Shown here: in pieces, positions 45,819 to 58,760 of the stretch
Numbering within the stretch: position 1 is the stretch's first letter
Layout: each line of letters begins with the position of its first letter
Source of the DNA: Himantopus leucocephalus
Taxonomy: Eukaryota > Chordata > Aves > Charadriiformes > Recurvirostridae
Assembly (NCBI GenBank): GCA_003993805.1
Contig: RSEF01000001.1
Coordinates: forward strand, 64,732,093 to 64,796,092
DNA: 64,000 bases
Reading direction: 5' to 3'
Program-made: the position numbers and the translations under genes
The notes under the pieces: model-generated
What the model saw: only the letters and a program-made list of their open reading frames with translations
What the model was told of the DNA's origin: nothing
Databases searched by the model: none

Positions 45819-48410
45819 CATGGCTGGTGGAGCTCTCTATCACCTCTCCCATCCTACCCTTCCTTTAGAGCTTTCCTCACACTTCTCCCATTACCTGTAT
45901 TACACACCTCTCTCATTGCAGCAGCCACCCCTCCCTCATGTGTCCGCATGCACATGTCCTAGCAGACAGCCTGCGTGAGCCTGGAAAACATAATTGTGAC
46001 ACTATCTCTACTAGTGACTCCCTTGAAATAGAAACCTGAGGTGACTGAGGGAGGTGTGCCTCTCTGGAAAATTACTTAAGGATACTGACAGAGCAAGTGC
46101 CTTTCACTCTGCCATCATTCTTTAACAGTCAAAGACATACAAATTAACAAGAGATTTGTTGAGAGAAAATAATTGTTTCTCCCATAGTTGAAAGAAAAAA
46201 TCCTTCCAGTGGAAAATAACACCCTCAGAGTTTTCAGATGTTATATTCCACCAACAATCACATTTTCAGCTTGCACAGCAGTGGCCTTCCACTACAGATT
46301 TCATCTTCGAGCTATACAGCATGTTGGCGTGTTACGTACACAGCTAGATTTGCAGATCCTTTCTCAAGTCTCACTCAGGCAAAAATCTCTTTAACACCAG
46401 TGAGAGTTTTGCCAGAGCAAGGTTAAATAACAATTGAAGGACATGCGGTCTGTCGCTGGTGCACATATTAATGTAGGACACATTTTACAAATGCTTCCTC
46501 AGTTTGCTTTGGCTCATTTCGTTGCTCAAATCTATCAACAGCCACAAAGCAGTTGTGATCTGGGCTGAGAATTTCCACCTCCACCTTCAAGGTGCTTTAA
46601 TAACGCTGCAATTCGAGGCTGAGCAGGTGGGAGTGAGCTGGGGAGGACTGCTGTGACAGTGATTGCTGAGAGTGCCTGCAGCATCCCAGTCCCTCACACC
46701 ACATGGTCGATTACAATCTTTCCCTCACTGAAATTGCTTTTGTCACCTCTTTTCCAAATGGTGACCTTTTCTACCTCTGGGCAGCTAAGAAGTACAAAAC
46801 GGCTCTCAATTACATCCCCCAGTCACCACCAGAAGAAAAGGGAGGACATGTGAGCATCAACGGCTGGCAAGGTGTGCTGTGTGGAAACCCTCCGCAGCAG
46901 TGGGTTGCTCTGTGCCAGCTTGCTGGCTTTGTTTGCAGGTGCCGGCTGTGACTGTGCCTCACGAGGATGTGTCCCCTCAGTGCCTGGGTAATAGCTGATG
47001 AACCGCAAATGTGCTGCCGACACAGCTTTCAGGCACAAGAAATACCACAGCTGGTAGAAGACGCATCGTATTGAGAAAACATAACCAGCAACAACTGATT
47101 AACTAATTAACGGATTGCATCCACAATCCAGCAAAATGTTTGAGCATCTGAGAACAGAACTGGGAAAGTTTTTCTCACTGAAACAGGAAGCTTTGAGGGA
47201 CAAGGCAGGGAGGAATAACACTCGGACAAGAATAATGATTTCATTTCGCTACCTTCAGCAAAGTTTACTATAATTTTGAAATTTTATGTTCAGTAAAAGC
47301 AATCGGTAATGAAAGTAAGATGAAACATTTGATGCAAAGCAGGGGGGGCTGGGGAGTGTTTTCCAGTTGTTTTCCATGGACTGTGGGAAAGTAACTCATC
47401 ATCATTTTACAGAGATTGAATGAGTTCATTTGCGTTTGTCCAAATTGCCAGCATGGTGAAAAATATGTTGTTCACAATTTTCACAAAGTTCTCCTGGGAA
47501 TCAGTGAGATTGAGTGTGGCCGTAAAATTCAATGTGTATTTAAATCTTGAGTGAGAAGGGCCCAAGCAGGAAAAATAGATTTATTCATTTGTCTTGTGAG
47601 ATGGAAGGCCGATACAGACAGGGAACCACTTCTCACAACTGCATCACCAAGAGTAAAGTCTGTTGGAGATGACTCCCAATGACTTTTATGGTAGCTTCCT
47701 CTATATGGACACCCATGTAATGGTGTCTGCACATCTTACTTGGCAATACTTTTCATGCAGTGATCAGCCATTGGCCGAGACCTAGCTCCAGCAGATTATA
47801 TAGCGGGGGGCGTGTATATATGTAGAACCATATGTATTGTATGTACAGATATGTATGTAATCCTGCACTCTCACAATTCTTGTTTCCAGTCTAGTTATTC
47901 CTTTATAATTAGTGTGTGCACACCTCATTTGTGCACCCTGTACTCATGTTCCTCTTTGTCCTGACTTTGACCATCCTTTTGTCTTCCTCTTTCCCTCCAC
48001 TCACGTCAGTCACTCTGAAGAGATAAATAGATCATCTCTGGTATTATTTTGTTTGGTACAATCAGGTCTATTCCTTCCTTTCTACTTTGTTTTGTCTCTC
48101 CAGTCTCATTTCCATATTTTCCCTTCGTTGTCTCTTCCCAATTATTATTTTTTCCCTGCTGGTCAGCTCTCTCGACTCACAGAGGTTATGCTTGAGCTGC
48201 TGTAACTGCTTACATGGATATCCCCAAAAAGGGTGGAAAGAAATTGATGGGTTTTATGGTTAGTGTCCTGCTCCCTCCCTGTTTAAATCAGTGGGAGAGT
48301 GTTACTAGAACAACAGCACCATTTGACTGCTTCTCTGCAGGAATCTCTCAATTAACCAAAGTTTGTATGGGGCTTTGAAGATACAAATCACTTCGTAAGT
48401 GTTTAGTAGT

Positions 48411-48427
48411 CATTATTATTATTATCA
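48411..48427 (+). repeat. ATT repeat, possible SINE 3' tail
   Basis: The run cattattattattat follows 'ggctttgaagatacaaatca ... gtaagtg', which loosely resembles the 3' end of a MIR-type SINE. The SINE body further upstream is not clear. Confidence 0.35.
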
Positions 48428-49025
48428 GGATTAATTTCAAAATGCCGGAGGTAGGATTCTAGAAGATACAGCATCCTCCACAATCCCATATCGTTTTAAA
48501 CCCCACATTGTGATTGTATTTTTTTCCAGCATAGATAGCTGCCCATTAGTGACTGGGTAGGTTACTCACTCATTTCCAGAAGAGACCAAGAAAAGGGATA
48601 GGCTTTTTGGAGGTGATTCCAAAGGGCATTGAGGATTGTAAGCATCTTTGTGAATCTGGCACTGGTTTCTCATGATCTCTAGAGAATTAATTCACTGTCA
48701 GGTTTTTTTAATTCAGAAGGGCTTTGTCTTTGCAGGTCCCCAAGCCAGATACCTGAAGGTGATGCAACCTGTTTGCGGTTTAGAAATGCAGCCTTCAAAG
48801 GACCATGCGTTACTGGGGACCCCAGTGCTATCCTAATAATTCTGTCCTCCTGCACTGCCCCCGAACAAGGAGAGTCAGCTAAGCTGAACACCTCTCTGTT
48901 TTTCCTGTTACAAGCCATACAAATATACAGTCCAAGTGAAAATGCCTAGGTTGTGATTTTACGTCCCGGTTTTTAGCAATGGCTCGCAACGTTATGAGAA
49001 TTTCTGGGTTTGAAACATTACCTCA

Positions 49026-49104
49026 GGTCCTAATTCTGCAAATATTTAATGCTTAAATCCCTTCACTTTTAGCACATGAGTCATCCCTGTGAATTCAATG
49101 TACC
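49026..49104. repeat. Fold-back amniote repeat relic
   Basis: The order ggtcctaattctgcaaatat ... gcacatgagtcatccctgtg, then aattcaatg, follows the 'gatcctgcaaacacttacgcacatgagt...cccattgaagtcaatgg' member of the same old palindromic group. Confidence 0.4.
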
Positions 49105-49979
49105 TTACATTACAGACTGGCAGGATGTTTGTTTTGTCCCTTCTGTTACACATCTCGGAGCACTGTAATACAGATGGCCTGCTATGCCTTTGTTTCATTA
49201 TTTAATCTATGAGTCTGCAGAAAGAGCCCGTCTCATTGATTTTTGGGAAGGTGTAAGAAGAGTAAGTGGGCGAGAGAGTCGTTGACCCTGGCACTAATGG
49301 GGTGGATTCAAGCTGTGCTTGGAAGAGACCTGCTGTGACCTAAACAAGATTAACGAAGTATAAAAGGATCTTTTTCTGTAAATCAAATTGATTACCTTAC
49401 TGAGGATCACATGGGTGCTCCCCACAATGTAGAAAGTACAGCAGAAAGCCTTTATGTAATATTTTACTTAATAATTTAATTACGCACTTTGGCTCCTGCC
49501 ATAGTAATAACAGTAATTAATAAAACGGAACATCTATCCAGAGCTGCAGGTGTCTCTCGTACAAATTATAAAATTGCATATAAAACAGATCGTGAATGTC
49601 ACTGTGGTGTAGAAATAGCTAATTTTAGGGACCTTATCTGAGCTGCAGAATTTCACACCGATTTTAGAGCACTGATACAGCCGCTTGGTTGCTAGGAACG
49701 AGACACAGCACTTTGTAGTGCAGATGAACCGTCTGTGTACTTTGTAATTGTTTCTCACATTAGCATTAGGTAGTGTTTTCACACTATTCTTCACCAGCTC
49801 GATGTATTTAAGCACTGAGCACATAGAGGCTCTGGGAAGCGTGCTGGAAATAGTCCTAGAAATTGCCTCCGATATGTCCTGAAAACGATGATGTGAACTG
49901 TAAGCTAATGGCCTTATTTTTTGAGCGTTTCATCTAACAAGTAACGTTTTGTTGCCTTGCCAAGACGCGTTCTATCTAA

Positions 49980-50264
<285 letters not shown>

Positions 50265-51473
50265 TAAATGAAATCTGTGTTCTGTAGAAAGGCTTCAGGC
50301 TTTGCATCACCAAAGTGCTCATTTGGCCTTACTGAGCTCCTAAGTGAGTGCTTCTTGAGTTGGGAACACGTGGGTTTAGTCCTTGCCGAGCATTAAAAGG
50401 AGAACTGAGTCTAAGTTAGTTTCTTTGTCAGTTGTTGCCTCGCAGTGGCACAATCCCCGCAGTGCCCACCTTCTGCCCAACAGCGTGCCTGAGCATTGCA
50501 GCATTTGTTGCCAGTCTCATCACCTACTAGGGGATCTATAGACCTAGCTGGAGGTTTTTCAGTTAAACAGAGGTTGGTGGGTCCCAAATGCTAATTTAGA
50601 ATTCAAAAAGCAATCTTAAGTTGAATCCAAGGCAAGCATCTTCAATTTCTGGCCTGGATTTACAGTGCATCTCTGCAAAGCCAAGGACTTAGCATTTCCA
50701 AAGTCTCTGGCTGTGGAGCAGACTCTGGAGGATCCAGCTTACCAGCAGCAGACTCTAGAGGATTCTTGGGCTACCTGCCTCTTGGGTCTGTGACTTGGGA
50801 TGGAGCTTCTGAGCTGAATACATAAGAATAGGGGTGCAGAGAAAGCTGGAGAGTCCCAGACTGGCACTAGACCTCTCAGAGCTGCCAAGATCCCTGCCAC
50901 CGACCTAGATCTTAGAGGCTGGCAGTGACTAAGGCTCTGTGGGAGTCCGGTGCTGCTGCTCACTGAAATGGCAGGGTTTGCATCTCCCTGCTGTTCTTGG
51001 ATGTCAAGCTAACCACTGTGTTAATCAGCAGGGTCTGGGTCATGGCATTTCTTTTTAGTTTGGGTTTGTTTGGTTTTTTTTTTAGTTTGGTTTCAGTCCC
51101 AGTTTCTGAACTAGTAGCATTCCATGCTAACCAAAAAACATGCTTTTTGGCCATCCGTATCCTGCTATGCTAGCTTCTGCTGTGGATCTGGAATATAGCT
51201 GATCCTTCTCTGCCCACCTCTTACCAGTTTATGTGAAGCAGAGTGGCACAGGGCATACAGCAAGTTACTGGGAGATTGTGTGGACTACAGTGTATTTGTA
51301 TGGAGGCACATATGGGGGAGGGATATTTTTTACTTCTGCTTACAAAACCACACGGTCACCTTGGGCTGACAGCCACTTGCCCTCTGTTTGCAAAAGGGCA
51401 TTCCCAACAAATTGGCACCTTCTTACATTGAGAAAAAATTATTACAGACTAGAAAAAAAATTGTCCCTTATAT

Positions 51474-51600
51474 TATTGTTAATAATAACACTTGGCTCTG
51501 CTATAGCACTTTAGTTTTCCAGTGCACTTTCCAAACACTAATCAATTAACCATCAGTTGTGGAGAGTGCCAGTGTAATGATTTATTATTTGTTAATCTGG
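51474..51600 (-). mobile_element. MIR-type SINE tail, reverse orientation
   Basis: The order taataataacacttggctct, ctatagcacttta, agtgcactttccaaacacta and atcaattaaccatca matches the reverse complement of the amniote MIR 3' region (tatagcgcctttcat ... aaagcgctttacaaacat ... taattaa). Confidence 0.55.
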
Positions 51601-52084
51601 GTAACAAGGCTTATGTTCCCACTGGCAGCTCTCATCTAGCACTCAAGATTTAACTCTTCTGTTCAGAGACATTTGCCCAGCATACAGATTCACACATGGG
51701 AAATGGGAACATTTTTTCAAATTTGATAATAGTGCAGGTATTTTAAATGGCCATTGGGTTGGAACTAACTCTGGGGAATTGTTTTTCTCACTCTTCCAGC
51801 CTTTTCTCACATTGAAAAGAAGTTTCATTTTCATCTGTAGCAACACGGGTATTGGCCTGTGCTCCCACAAACTCAGCCTCCCCCTATGGCATTCCTCTGC
51901 TTTGGGGTGTTCACAGATCAGGTTGCTGCCAGGTGCTTGGCTGGCTTCATTACCAGCAGGCAGAAGAGCTTCTCAGTTGAATTATTTCGCTGCTCCTCAC
52001 AACTGCGGTGTCTGTCAAGAGAACTGTTTCAGACTCCTTACCCAGGGCCTGTGCCACTACCGTCCTTCAGAGCATCACACTGTG

Positions 52085-52215
52085 TGGATAATAATCATCA
52101 TTGTTATTCTGGGGGCATACAGATGTCCACTGAGCTGGATGCTGTACAAATACATAGATAATGACAGTCTCTCTCTAAAGAATTTATAACCTGTGAGGTA
52201 GGGGCAGAGGTTCCT
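52085..52215 (+). repeat. Old amniote interspersed repeat, decayed
   Basis: The order ccactgagctggatgctgta, caaatacatagataatgaca, gtctctctctaaagaattta and taacctgtgaggta matches the 'gtgctaggcgctgtacaaacacatag..agacagtccctgcccc-aaagagcttacaatct' pattern. The same family occurs in the other orientation at 42815-42935. Confidence 0.6.
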
Positions 52216-52929
52216 GCAAGTGCGTTGCTTTCGCAACAGACGTTTCCTTATCGTAGAGCTGGGCCATTAGGAAGCCTTTCCCTGCTCTTCCAGTGACTGT
52301 GGAACTAGACTGTGAGCAATCTTTTTTCCAGGACCCCAGCCCGGCATCTTTCAAAGGGGCTTATTAGCAGCAGCCTAGTAAGTTTTGGGAAGGCTTTATG
52401 TGCCTGAAGGCCTTTCAGAGGGATGGGAGCACTGCCCTGCTGAACGGTTTACACTGCAGAGCGTAGACGGTCCCTGACCTGCAGGATTACAGACTTGAGA
52501 TGCAAACCGAGAACAAAGAAAAGATTGTATGAGGGGGATGTATCTTCCTCTGCAGCTTCAGCCTTTAGTTTTAAGGTCCCATAGAGACATATTTTGTAGT
52601 TTGTAGTTTATCAGCTCTCCTCACTCCATCAGGCCAGCCTTTGTTTTTGCATTTGCTTCCCTATGAGTTCTAAGTCTCTTCCAGCTAAATGCGTTCTGCC
52701 TGCGAGCATCGGATTATTTTGCTTTGGCTGTGCATTTGTCACCCCAAACAGGAGCTCAGAGGGGCCCATCCCTATATAGGACAGCATTATAATTTGGCAA
52801 AAAGATTTACCACTTTAACACTGTCTGGCAGGGAACAGGCATTCCCATAATGAGAAAGGAGCCGCCCTAGCTGCCCCACACGTGCTACTGTTTCATAGGT
52901 GTCTCTCGGGCAACACTTTGGGCTGACCC

Positions 52930-52994
52930 ATACCACTGCCCAAGTTGGGAAATGGATCCACATTGCATTCTGCTCACTTCTTTCCATTTTATTT
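52930..52994 (+). repeat. Duplicated 65-bp segment, copy A
   Basis: It runs from ataccactgcccaag to ccattttattt. It is a direct repeat of 56105-56170, differing by about seven substitutions and one 1-bp indel. Copy A is in the last intron. The origin is not recognised. Confidence 0.9.
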
Positions 52995-53487
52995 GGGCTT
53001 CATTTTGGGCTGTGTTGCTCAAACACTTGGTTTCTAGTAACATCGTAACCCAGCAGTTTTCAGCCTTTTCCAGGCTGATCGTATTTTGTTAGGTGAGGAA
53101 AGATTTATAGATGCAACACTCATGTTTATTAGCACAAGAGCGTTCTCTCCCATAAATCTCTTTCCCTAACGGAATGTTTTTGGAATACCCTGCCTCTGTG
53201 CTGCAGATACTCTGTGTCTCTGCACAAACTGCTATATCTACAAGTGACAGGACTTTGCAAACCAGGGAAAGTTGTGCACGGTTTCTTTTAAAGCCCGCAC
53301 GCTCTGTGGCTATTGCTTCCCTGCCCACTGTCTTCTGCAGAGATGGTCAATGGGTCAATACAGCAACAGTTGTAAATAGGAACTGTGTGAGGACAGTAGG
53401 AAATTTGCCTGTGGAGTCTTTGAAGATTCTTTGTCATTTGCATCCCAGACAAGTCATATTTTTTGAAATTTCCTATGAAAAAAAGAG

Positions 53488-53560
53488 GTAGTGTACTAGT
53501 AGTTAGGGTACTTCACTGGGCCATAGAATACTGAGGTTCACATCCCTTTTCTGCCCATTT
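53488..53560 (+). mobile_element. tRNA-derived SINE head (MIR-like)
   Basis: An A-box-like tagtagttagggtacttcac (from about 53498) is followed by a B-box-like ggttcacatcc (53535-53545), spaced as in tRNA-derived SINEs. The body after 53560 is not clear. Confidence 0.45.
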
Positions 53561-54117
53561 CCTTGCAGGAGCAGATACCTGGTTCTTGCACATCCTGGCA
53601 CTAGTGGCCTTCCAGCTTCTCTAAGAGTCAGTCTTTGTCTAGCTTTGCTCTCACGATCATATATTTAATTATAAAAATGGAACAAATCTAACAGGAATAA
53701 TTGAGACTTAAATGAACCAGCATTTTTTAACAACAAAAATTGTCAAAGAATTTGGTCAGATATAAATAAAGAGAATTAGTGAAGTCATTTTAGAGGAGAG
53801 GGGGAATTAGCACAGTATTTCATACTTTGTGAAGGAGAACTTAATTTGCTTAAAACCTTCTCAAAGCATATGGAACTAGCAGGTCCATTTTCACACTTCG
53901 CCTATAAAAGATATCATATTCTCACCTCATTTCAGGTTTATAAATAGTTTTGGACAGTTTTGTCGCTGTAAGTATCTTTGCGTACAGGCAAAGCAACATA
54001 TGTAGTGCAGTGGATGCCTTTGTAAATATAGCTTATTCCAGCATCCCAAGCAAGATAAATTGTAGGGGCAAAAGCATGCTTTTGCATGGACACCTGAGAC
54101 TCATGCTGTGTGCATGA

Positions 54118-54624
<507 letters not shown>

Positions 54625-55473
54625 CACAACGGAGCCCGTGTGCGGGAAACAGGGACACCGGAGGGAGGAGCCACTCAACGTTTGGGGTCCGGTCTTCAAA
54701 CTTCAAACTGAGAAACACTTTCGGTTTTTATATCATACCCGGCAGTTCTAACAGTAGAAATTTGAAGTGATATGTCTTCGGACTATGCTCATTCGCCCCT
54801 TCCGCGATTATCCCCGGCCTTTCAGCTTTAGCGTTCGTGAGGTGCCAACGAGAAGGGGCCGGCTGTGCGCCCACCGAGCCACCGGAGGTGGGGACTGGGC
54901 AGGGGCTGGGAATGCAATCTGCTCTCCTAACTGCAGAGCAAAGACAGACCTTCAGAATATAGGATTTCATGTTGCTATTTAATAATTTGACATGCTTTTT
55001 ATCTGTAAAGGAAGATCTTCGGGTCGCTGTCCTGTGAATTTCAAATCTGCACTACTCTAAGAGGGAACTTTTGCCTGTGAACTTTCACAGGGGCCCTGTT
55101 AACATGGATGACCTTGTTAATGCAGGATGAGCCAAAGGTCTGAATTAGCCTTGAAAACGAAGGGAACGCTTATACAATACTGCACTCCAGAGAAGGTGTG
55201 TTACTGGTTTAGGTGTATACATGATATCGGTTGGTCTTTTATTCTCAAAATAGTTGTTTTATCAGGAAAATTCCCTATACCCCACCCTGCCTTTTCCCCA
55301 GTCCTAAATGCTGCTCCTTTCCTTGCCAAGGAAATGTCTCCCTTGTGTTTCTTTCCCATCTTCAGTTCTGGTGGTCTAGTAAAGAAGATCAGTAGCTCTG
55401 CCAGAAAGTGAACAAAACTTGTCAGTGTAAGGTCTGTTTTCACCAGAGCAACTTGTTCGTGTGTGTCTCGTAA

Positions 55474-55479
55474 AATAAA
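55474..55479 (+). promoter_or_regulatory. LARGE1: Candidate proximal poly(A) signal AATAAA
   Basis: A canonical hexamer followed by ctgtaactctatctttttc at 55488-55506, a U-rich element at the usual distance. Confidence 0.5.
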
Positions 55480-56104
55480 GGGCCTGGCTGTAACTCTATC
55501 TTTTTCAGGCAAGAATTGGATTTTGCCTATAAGGCACGTTGTGCGGGGGGATATTGATTTGTAGGCTCATTTCAGTGCATGCCCGTCCGTGAAGGCATTG
55601 GGCCTTGGGCTTTAAGTGGACTTCTTTGCTGAACAGGGAATATAAACATGGCAACTAGTAGCCTTGGTGCTCTCCTGCTGCCTGCTGCAAGGTCTCAGAA
55701 CTACTTCGTTAAAGGAGTTTATAATTAAAAGGAGCAGAACTGTTAGGAATAAACTCCTCATTCGAGGGGGAGAAAAGAATGTCTTGGGAATCTGAGTGTG
55801 AGTGTTTGCTTGAACGTGGGCTGGTCAAGTTCACAACTTCGGTACACGTGGGAGTATGCTGAAGGGCGGACAGGAAACCTAACAAGCAAAATGCAGAAAA
55901 CAAGACACTGGACTTTTTACCATTTTCTTTATTCTTCAGTATTAATGTTGTGTTTACATGGGATGAAGAGATGAGATTTAATGCACTACCCCTTGCAGGG
56001 CTATTTGTAATTTCTGTTGCAATGTTAATAGAGAAAGCAGAAATGACTCAGTGAGAAATGCGTCTGTCTCCCTACCCCAGATCCCCATACAACCACGCGT
56101 ACCA

Positions 56105-56170
56105 ATACCACTGCCTGAGTTGGGAAATGGATCCACATTGCGTTCTGCTCACTTTTTTTCCATCTTGTTT
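56105..56170 (+). repeat. Duplicated 65-bp segment, copy B
   Basis: This is a direct repeat of 52930-52994, with gttgggaaatggatccacat shared exactly in the centre. It lies in the 3' UTR or just beyond it, depending on the poly(A) site used. Confidence 0.9.
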
Positions 56171-56367
56171 TTCAGCCACTGGACCTTCTACTGTTCTCCC
56201 CACCTCACCCCTCTAGAGCTTGGTTTTATTTCTAACCTGACATTTCGTGAGAGCTTTCTGTTACGGTGGAAACCACGCGGTTAAACCAGACATTTAAACT
56301 ACAAATATCAGTTCATTGTGCTGTGTATATATAAGAAAAGCCAAAAAAGGCAACATCTTTGACAAGA

Positions 56368-56373
56368 AATAAA
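56368..56373 (+). promoter_or_regulatory. LARGE1: Candidate distal poly(A) signal AATAAA
   Basis: A canonical hexamer followed by a GU/U-rich stretch (ctatgtgtaatttttacttt at about 56388-56407). This is the better-formed of the two candidates by eye. Confidence 0.5.
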
Positions 56374-56395
56374 AAGGGGTGGGAGGCTATGTGTA

Positions 56396-57299
56396 ATTTT
56401 TACTTTTTCCCCTGGGAGTGTTGGCTGCATAAGAATACATCACTGCAAAATTTTCCAAAGTGCTTTTTCTTCTGTTCTCCATGGTTTTATGTAAAGATTT
56501 ACATAAAAAGCTGGGAAGAGCTGGAAAGAAGTGAAATGAGTGCTCAGTCCTAGCTGAGATATATTAAAAAAAAAAACAAATAAACAAAAACAAAACAAAA
56601 TCTTAACTCCCAAGTCCCATATTGCTCACCATTGAAGGCCCAGGTCACTGCGCGTATTGAGAATGAGAAGAACCCTGCAGCGCAAAGTCCTGTTGATTAG
56701 CTAATGTGCAGAAAGATATCAAAAGCTGATGCTAAGAGAGGCTAACACTGGTTGTACCTACATAAAATCTCCAGTCAGATCTTCAGTGTGGCCACCGTTG
56801 CATTTCATATATATTAAAAACTTTGATTTCCGGTTATACATTTCTCCTTGGCCTCACATTGCTGCCCAAGGATGGAGTGGATTGCCCTGCAGCAGCATAA
56901 CCTGTAGCATGGACCTGTACATTGTTTGGATGTGCCATTATCAACATGAACATTGTTCTCAGTGGTCATGAGACGCAGATGGGGGAGCAGGGGGGTAATC
57001 GTTTGCTACTTGCCTGTCTGTACAGGGAGTCATGGGACCTCCTGGGTAGGCTTAGGTGTGCTGGCTGGTGTAATCAGCTCAAAGATTGGTAGTAGGTTCA
57101 AAGAGCCTTTTTTTTTTTCCCTTATAGACACTGTACTGACTTGTATCTGTCATGTCATGTTTGTCTATGTGCTTCATAATTTGGGAGGTGTGGGGCTTGG
57201 GGTTTTTTTTAACACATTTCAGCCAATTTACATGGTAGCAAATTAGGATTACGTATCTGCCTGTAACTGCCAGGGCTCCTCCAACACCGTGAAAAAAAC
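56396..57299. other. Downstream flank, no gene seen
   Basis: Gene-free DNA. A-rich DNA at 56566-56600 (A runs separated by C or T) may be the tail of a retroposed copy, but no body is recognised upstream. A T run lies at 57111-57118. Confidence 0.6.
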
Positions 57300-58760
57300 A
57301 CCACCAACAACAACAAAAATCCCCAACTCAATTATAACACTGTCTTCCAGTCCTCTGCTGTAGTAGCTATTTGCTAGCAACTTTGTTACTTAATTCTCAG
57401 TTTTCTCCTGAAGTCTTCAAGAAATATCAGATAAACCTGGTGACTTAATGCCTTTGATTTGTTGATTTGTTCCACCAACTTCTCTCTTGAGTCTTCAGTC
57501 TATGACCTCTCCTTATCTTTGATATTTGGAAAGTGTGAGTCTCATTTAGGTATCACTCCAGCACCCTCTCTGGTGAAGACTGATGCAAATAAATCATTTA
57601 GATTCTTGGCAATGTCCTTATTGTCTTTAATTGTTTCTTCTACTTACTGTTTGGGGTGGCCTACCAGTTATCTCCAGTTTTCTGCTTTTGGTGTACTGAG
57701 CAAATGTGTATTTTCAGTTTTAACTTCCTACTATTTGCTCTTCAGATTCCCTCTTAGCTTGCTCAAACTTCATCTTAACTATGACATACCTTCCTTTCAG
57801 CTTTACGAAGTTTTGTTTTCCATTCTCTGAAGGTTTTCTATTGGGCCTGAATAACTTCTAAAATTTCCAATTTAGTCATACCAGCATTTCCTTGTCCTTG
57901 TCTTCCATTTATCTGAGGGAATACCATACTCCATGGCTATTTATAAGCTCTTCCCACTTTTAATCTGAGGATTTCAGTTTTTCTTTTCTTTTTATTTAGG
58001 GCCTCTGATTCTTTCTTTAAAAGCAAAAAGGGTTTTTTTTGTTTTTAATTTTTTGTATCAAATATCACCCTACTAGGTTTCAGGGGTTTGTGTTTTCCTC
58101 TTTAACCTTTTTAAACGCTAATCTTCTCCTAGTCAAGGGATCAGAAATAAAATCCTACAAAGTTCTTTTGTTCTTCTAATTCGGGCTCTTACCTTGACAC
58201 ATTTTATTATGTGTCTTTATTTTCCCCTTCCATTCCAAAACATTGACACATGTGAGTCACTGCAAACTTTTCAGGCCCATAAGCCCCTTCCAGCACCAGA
58301 GCCTGAACTGTGTATTTCCCAGCACCTTCTGACATCCCACCACATTTCAGACATAATTATTATTCCAAATAATAATCTGCTGGCTGGCACCCAGTCCTAT
58401 TTTTGTTTCCATGCTTCTCCCTTTGTTATAACAGGCTTTGCAAGTTTTAAGTTTTGGGCAAAGCACTTGCCTTTATTTAATGCCTTATTGTAACCCTCTA
58501 ATATGTTTCCGTGATTTCTCTCTGTTGGCATAGTATATACCTTCAAATGCTTGGCTGTAGTTTCCAACCTATTATTTTCTGGCTAAGAGTCATCTACCAT
58601 TTGCCTACCTGGCAGACCTAGAAAATGTCTTTGTTTATCCCGAATAGTCCTTAGTATCTATCAGATTTTTTTCCAAGTCCGACTTTCAGTAATTCCTTCC
58701 AACCTTGCTAGTTTCCTGTGTCAGTTTCCTGTTTCCACTTCATAATTTGCAATTTTTATT
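57300..58760 (-). mobile_element. Ancient LINE-like repeat, probably antisense CR1-type 5' half
   Basis: The plus strand is pyrimidine-rich and follows, in order, pieces of a repeat I recall from turtle and crocodile genomes. These include ctctggtgaagactgatgca at about 57567-57586, a 'cttggcaatgtccttattg' block, and several later blocks: attataacaggctttgcaag-like near 58430, tgttggcatagtatatacct near 58525, and gcctacctggcagacctaga near 58602. The blocks keep a constant order over about 1.4 kb, which suggests one long, heavily mutated element. No intact frame remains, and the family and 5'/3' limits are uncertain. Confidence 0.4.

Larger units (their letters stand above)
54625..56395 (+). other. 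LARGE1: LARGE1 3' UTR (end inferred)
   Basis: This region follows the stop codon. Its end is inferred from two AATAAA signals with U- or GU-rich sequence behind them, at 55474 and 56368, giving a 3' UTR of about 0.9 or 1.77 kb. A third AATAAA at 55748-55753 lacks a clear downstream element. The first ~300 bp is CpG-rich. The distal part would include copy B of the duplicated segment (56105-56170). Confidence 0.5.

Noticed and set aside
56566..56600. A-rich stretch as the poly(A) tail of a processed pseudogene
   Set aside because: No gene-like body precedes it, and the A runs are interrupted by regular C and T, which suggests low-complexity DNA.
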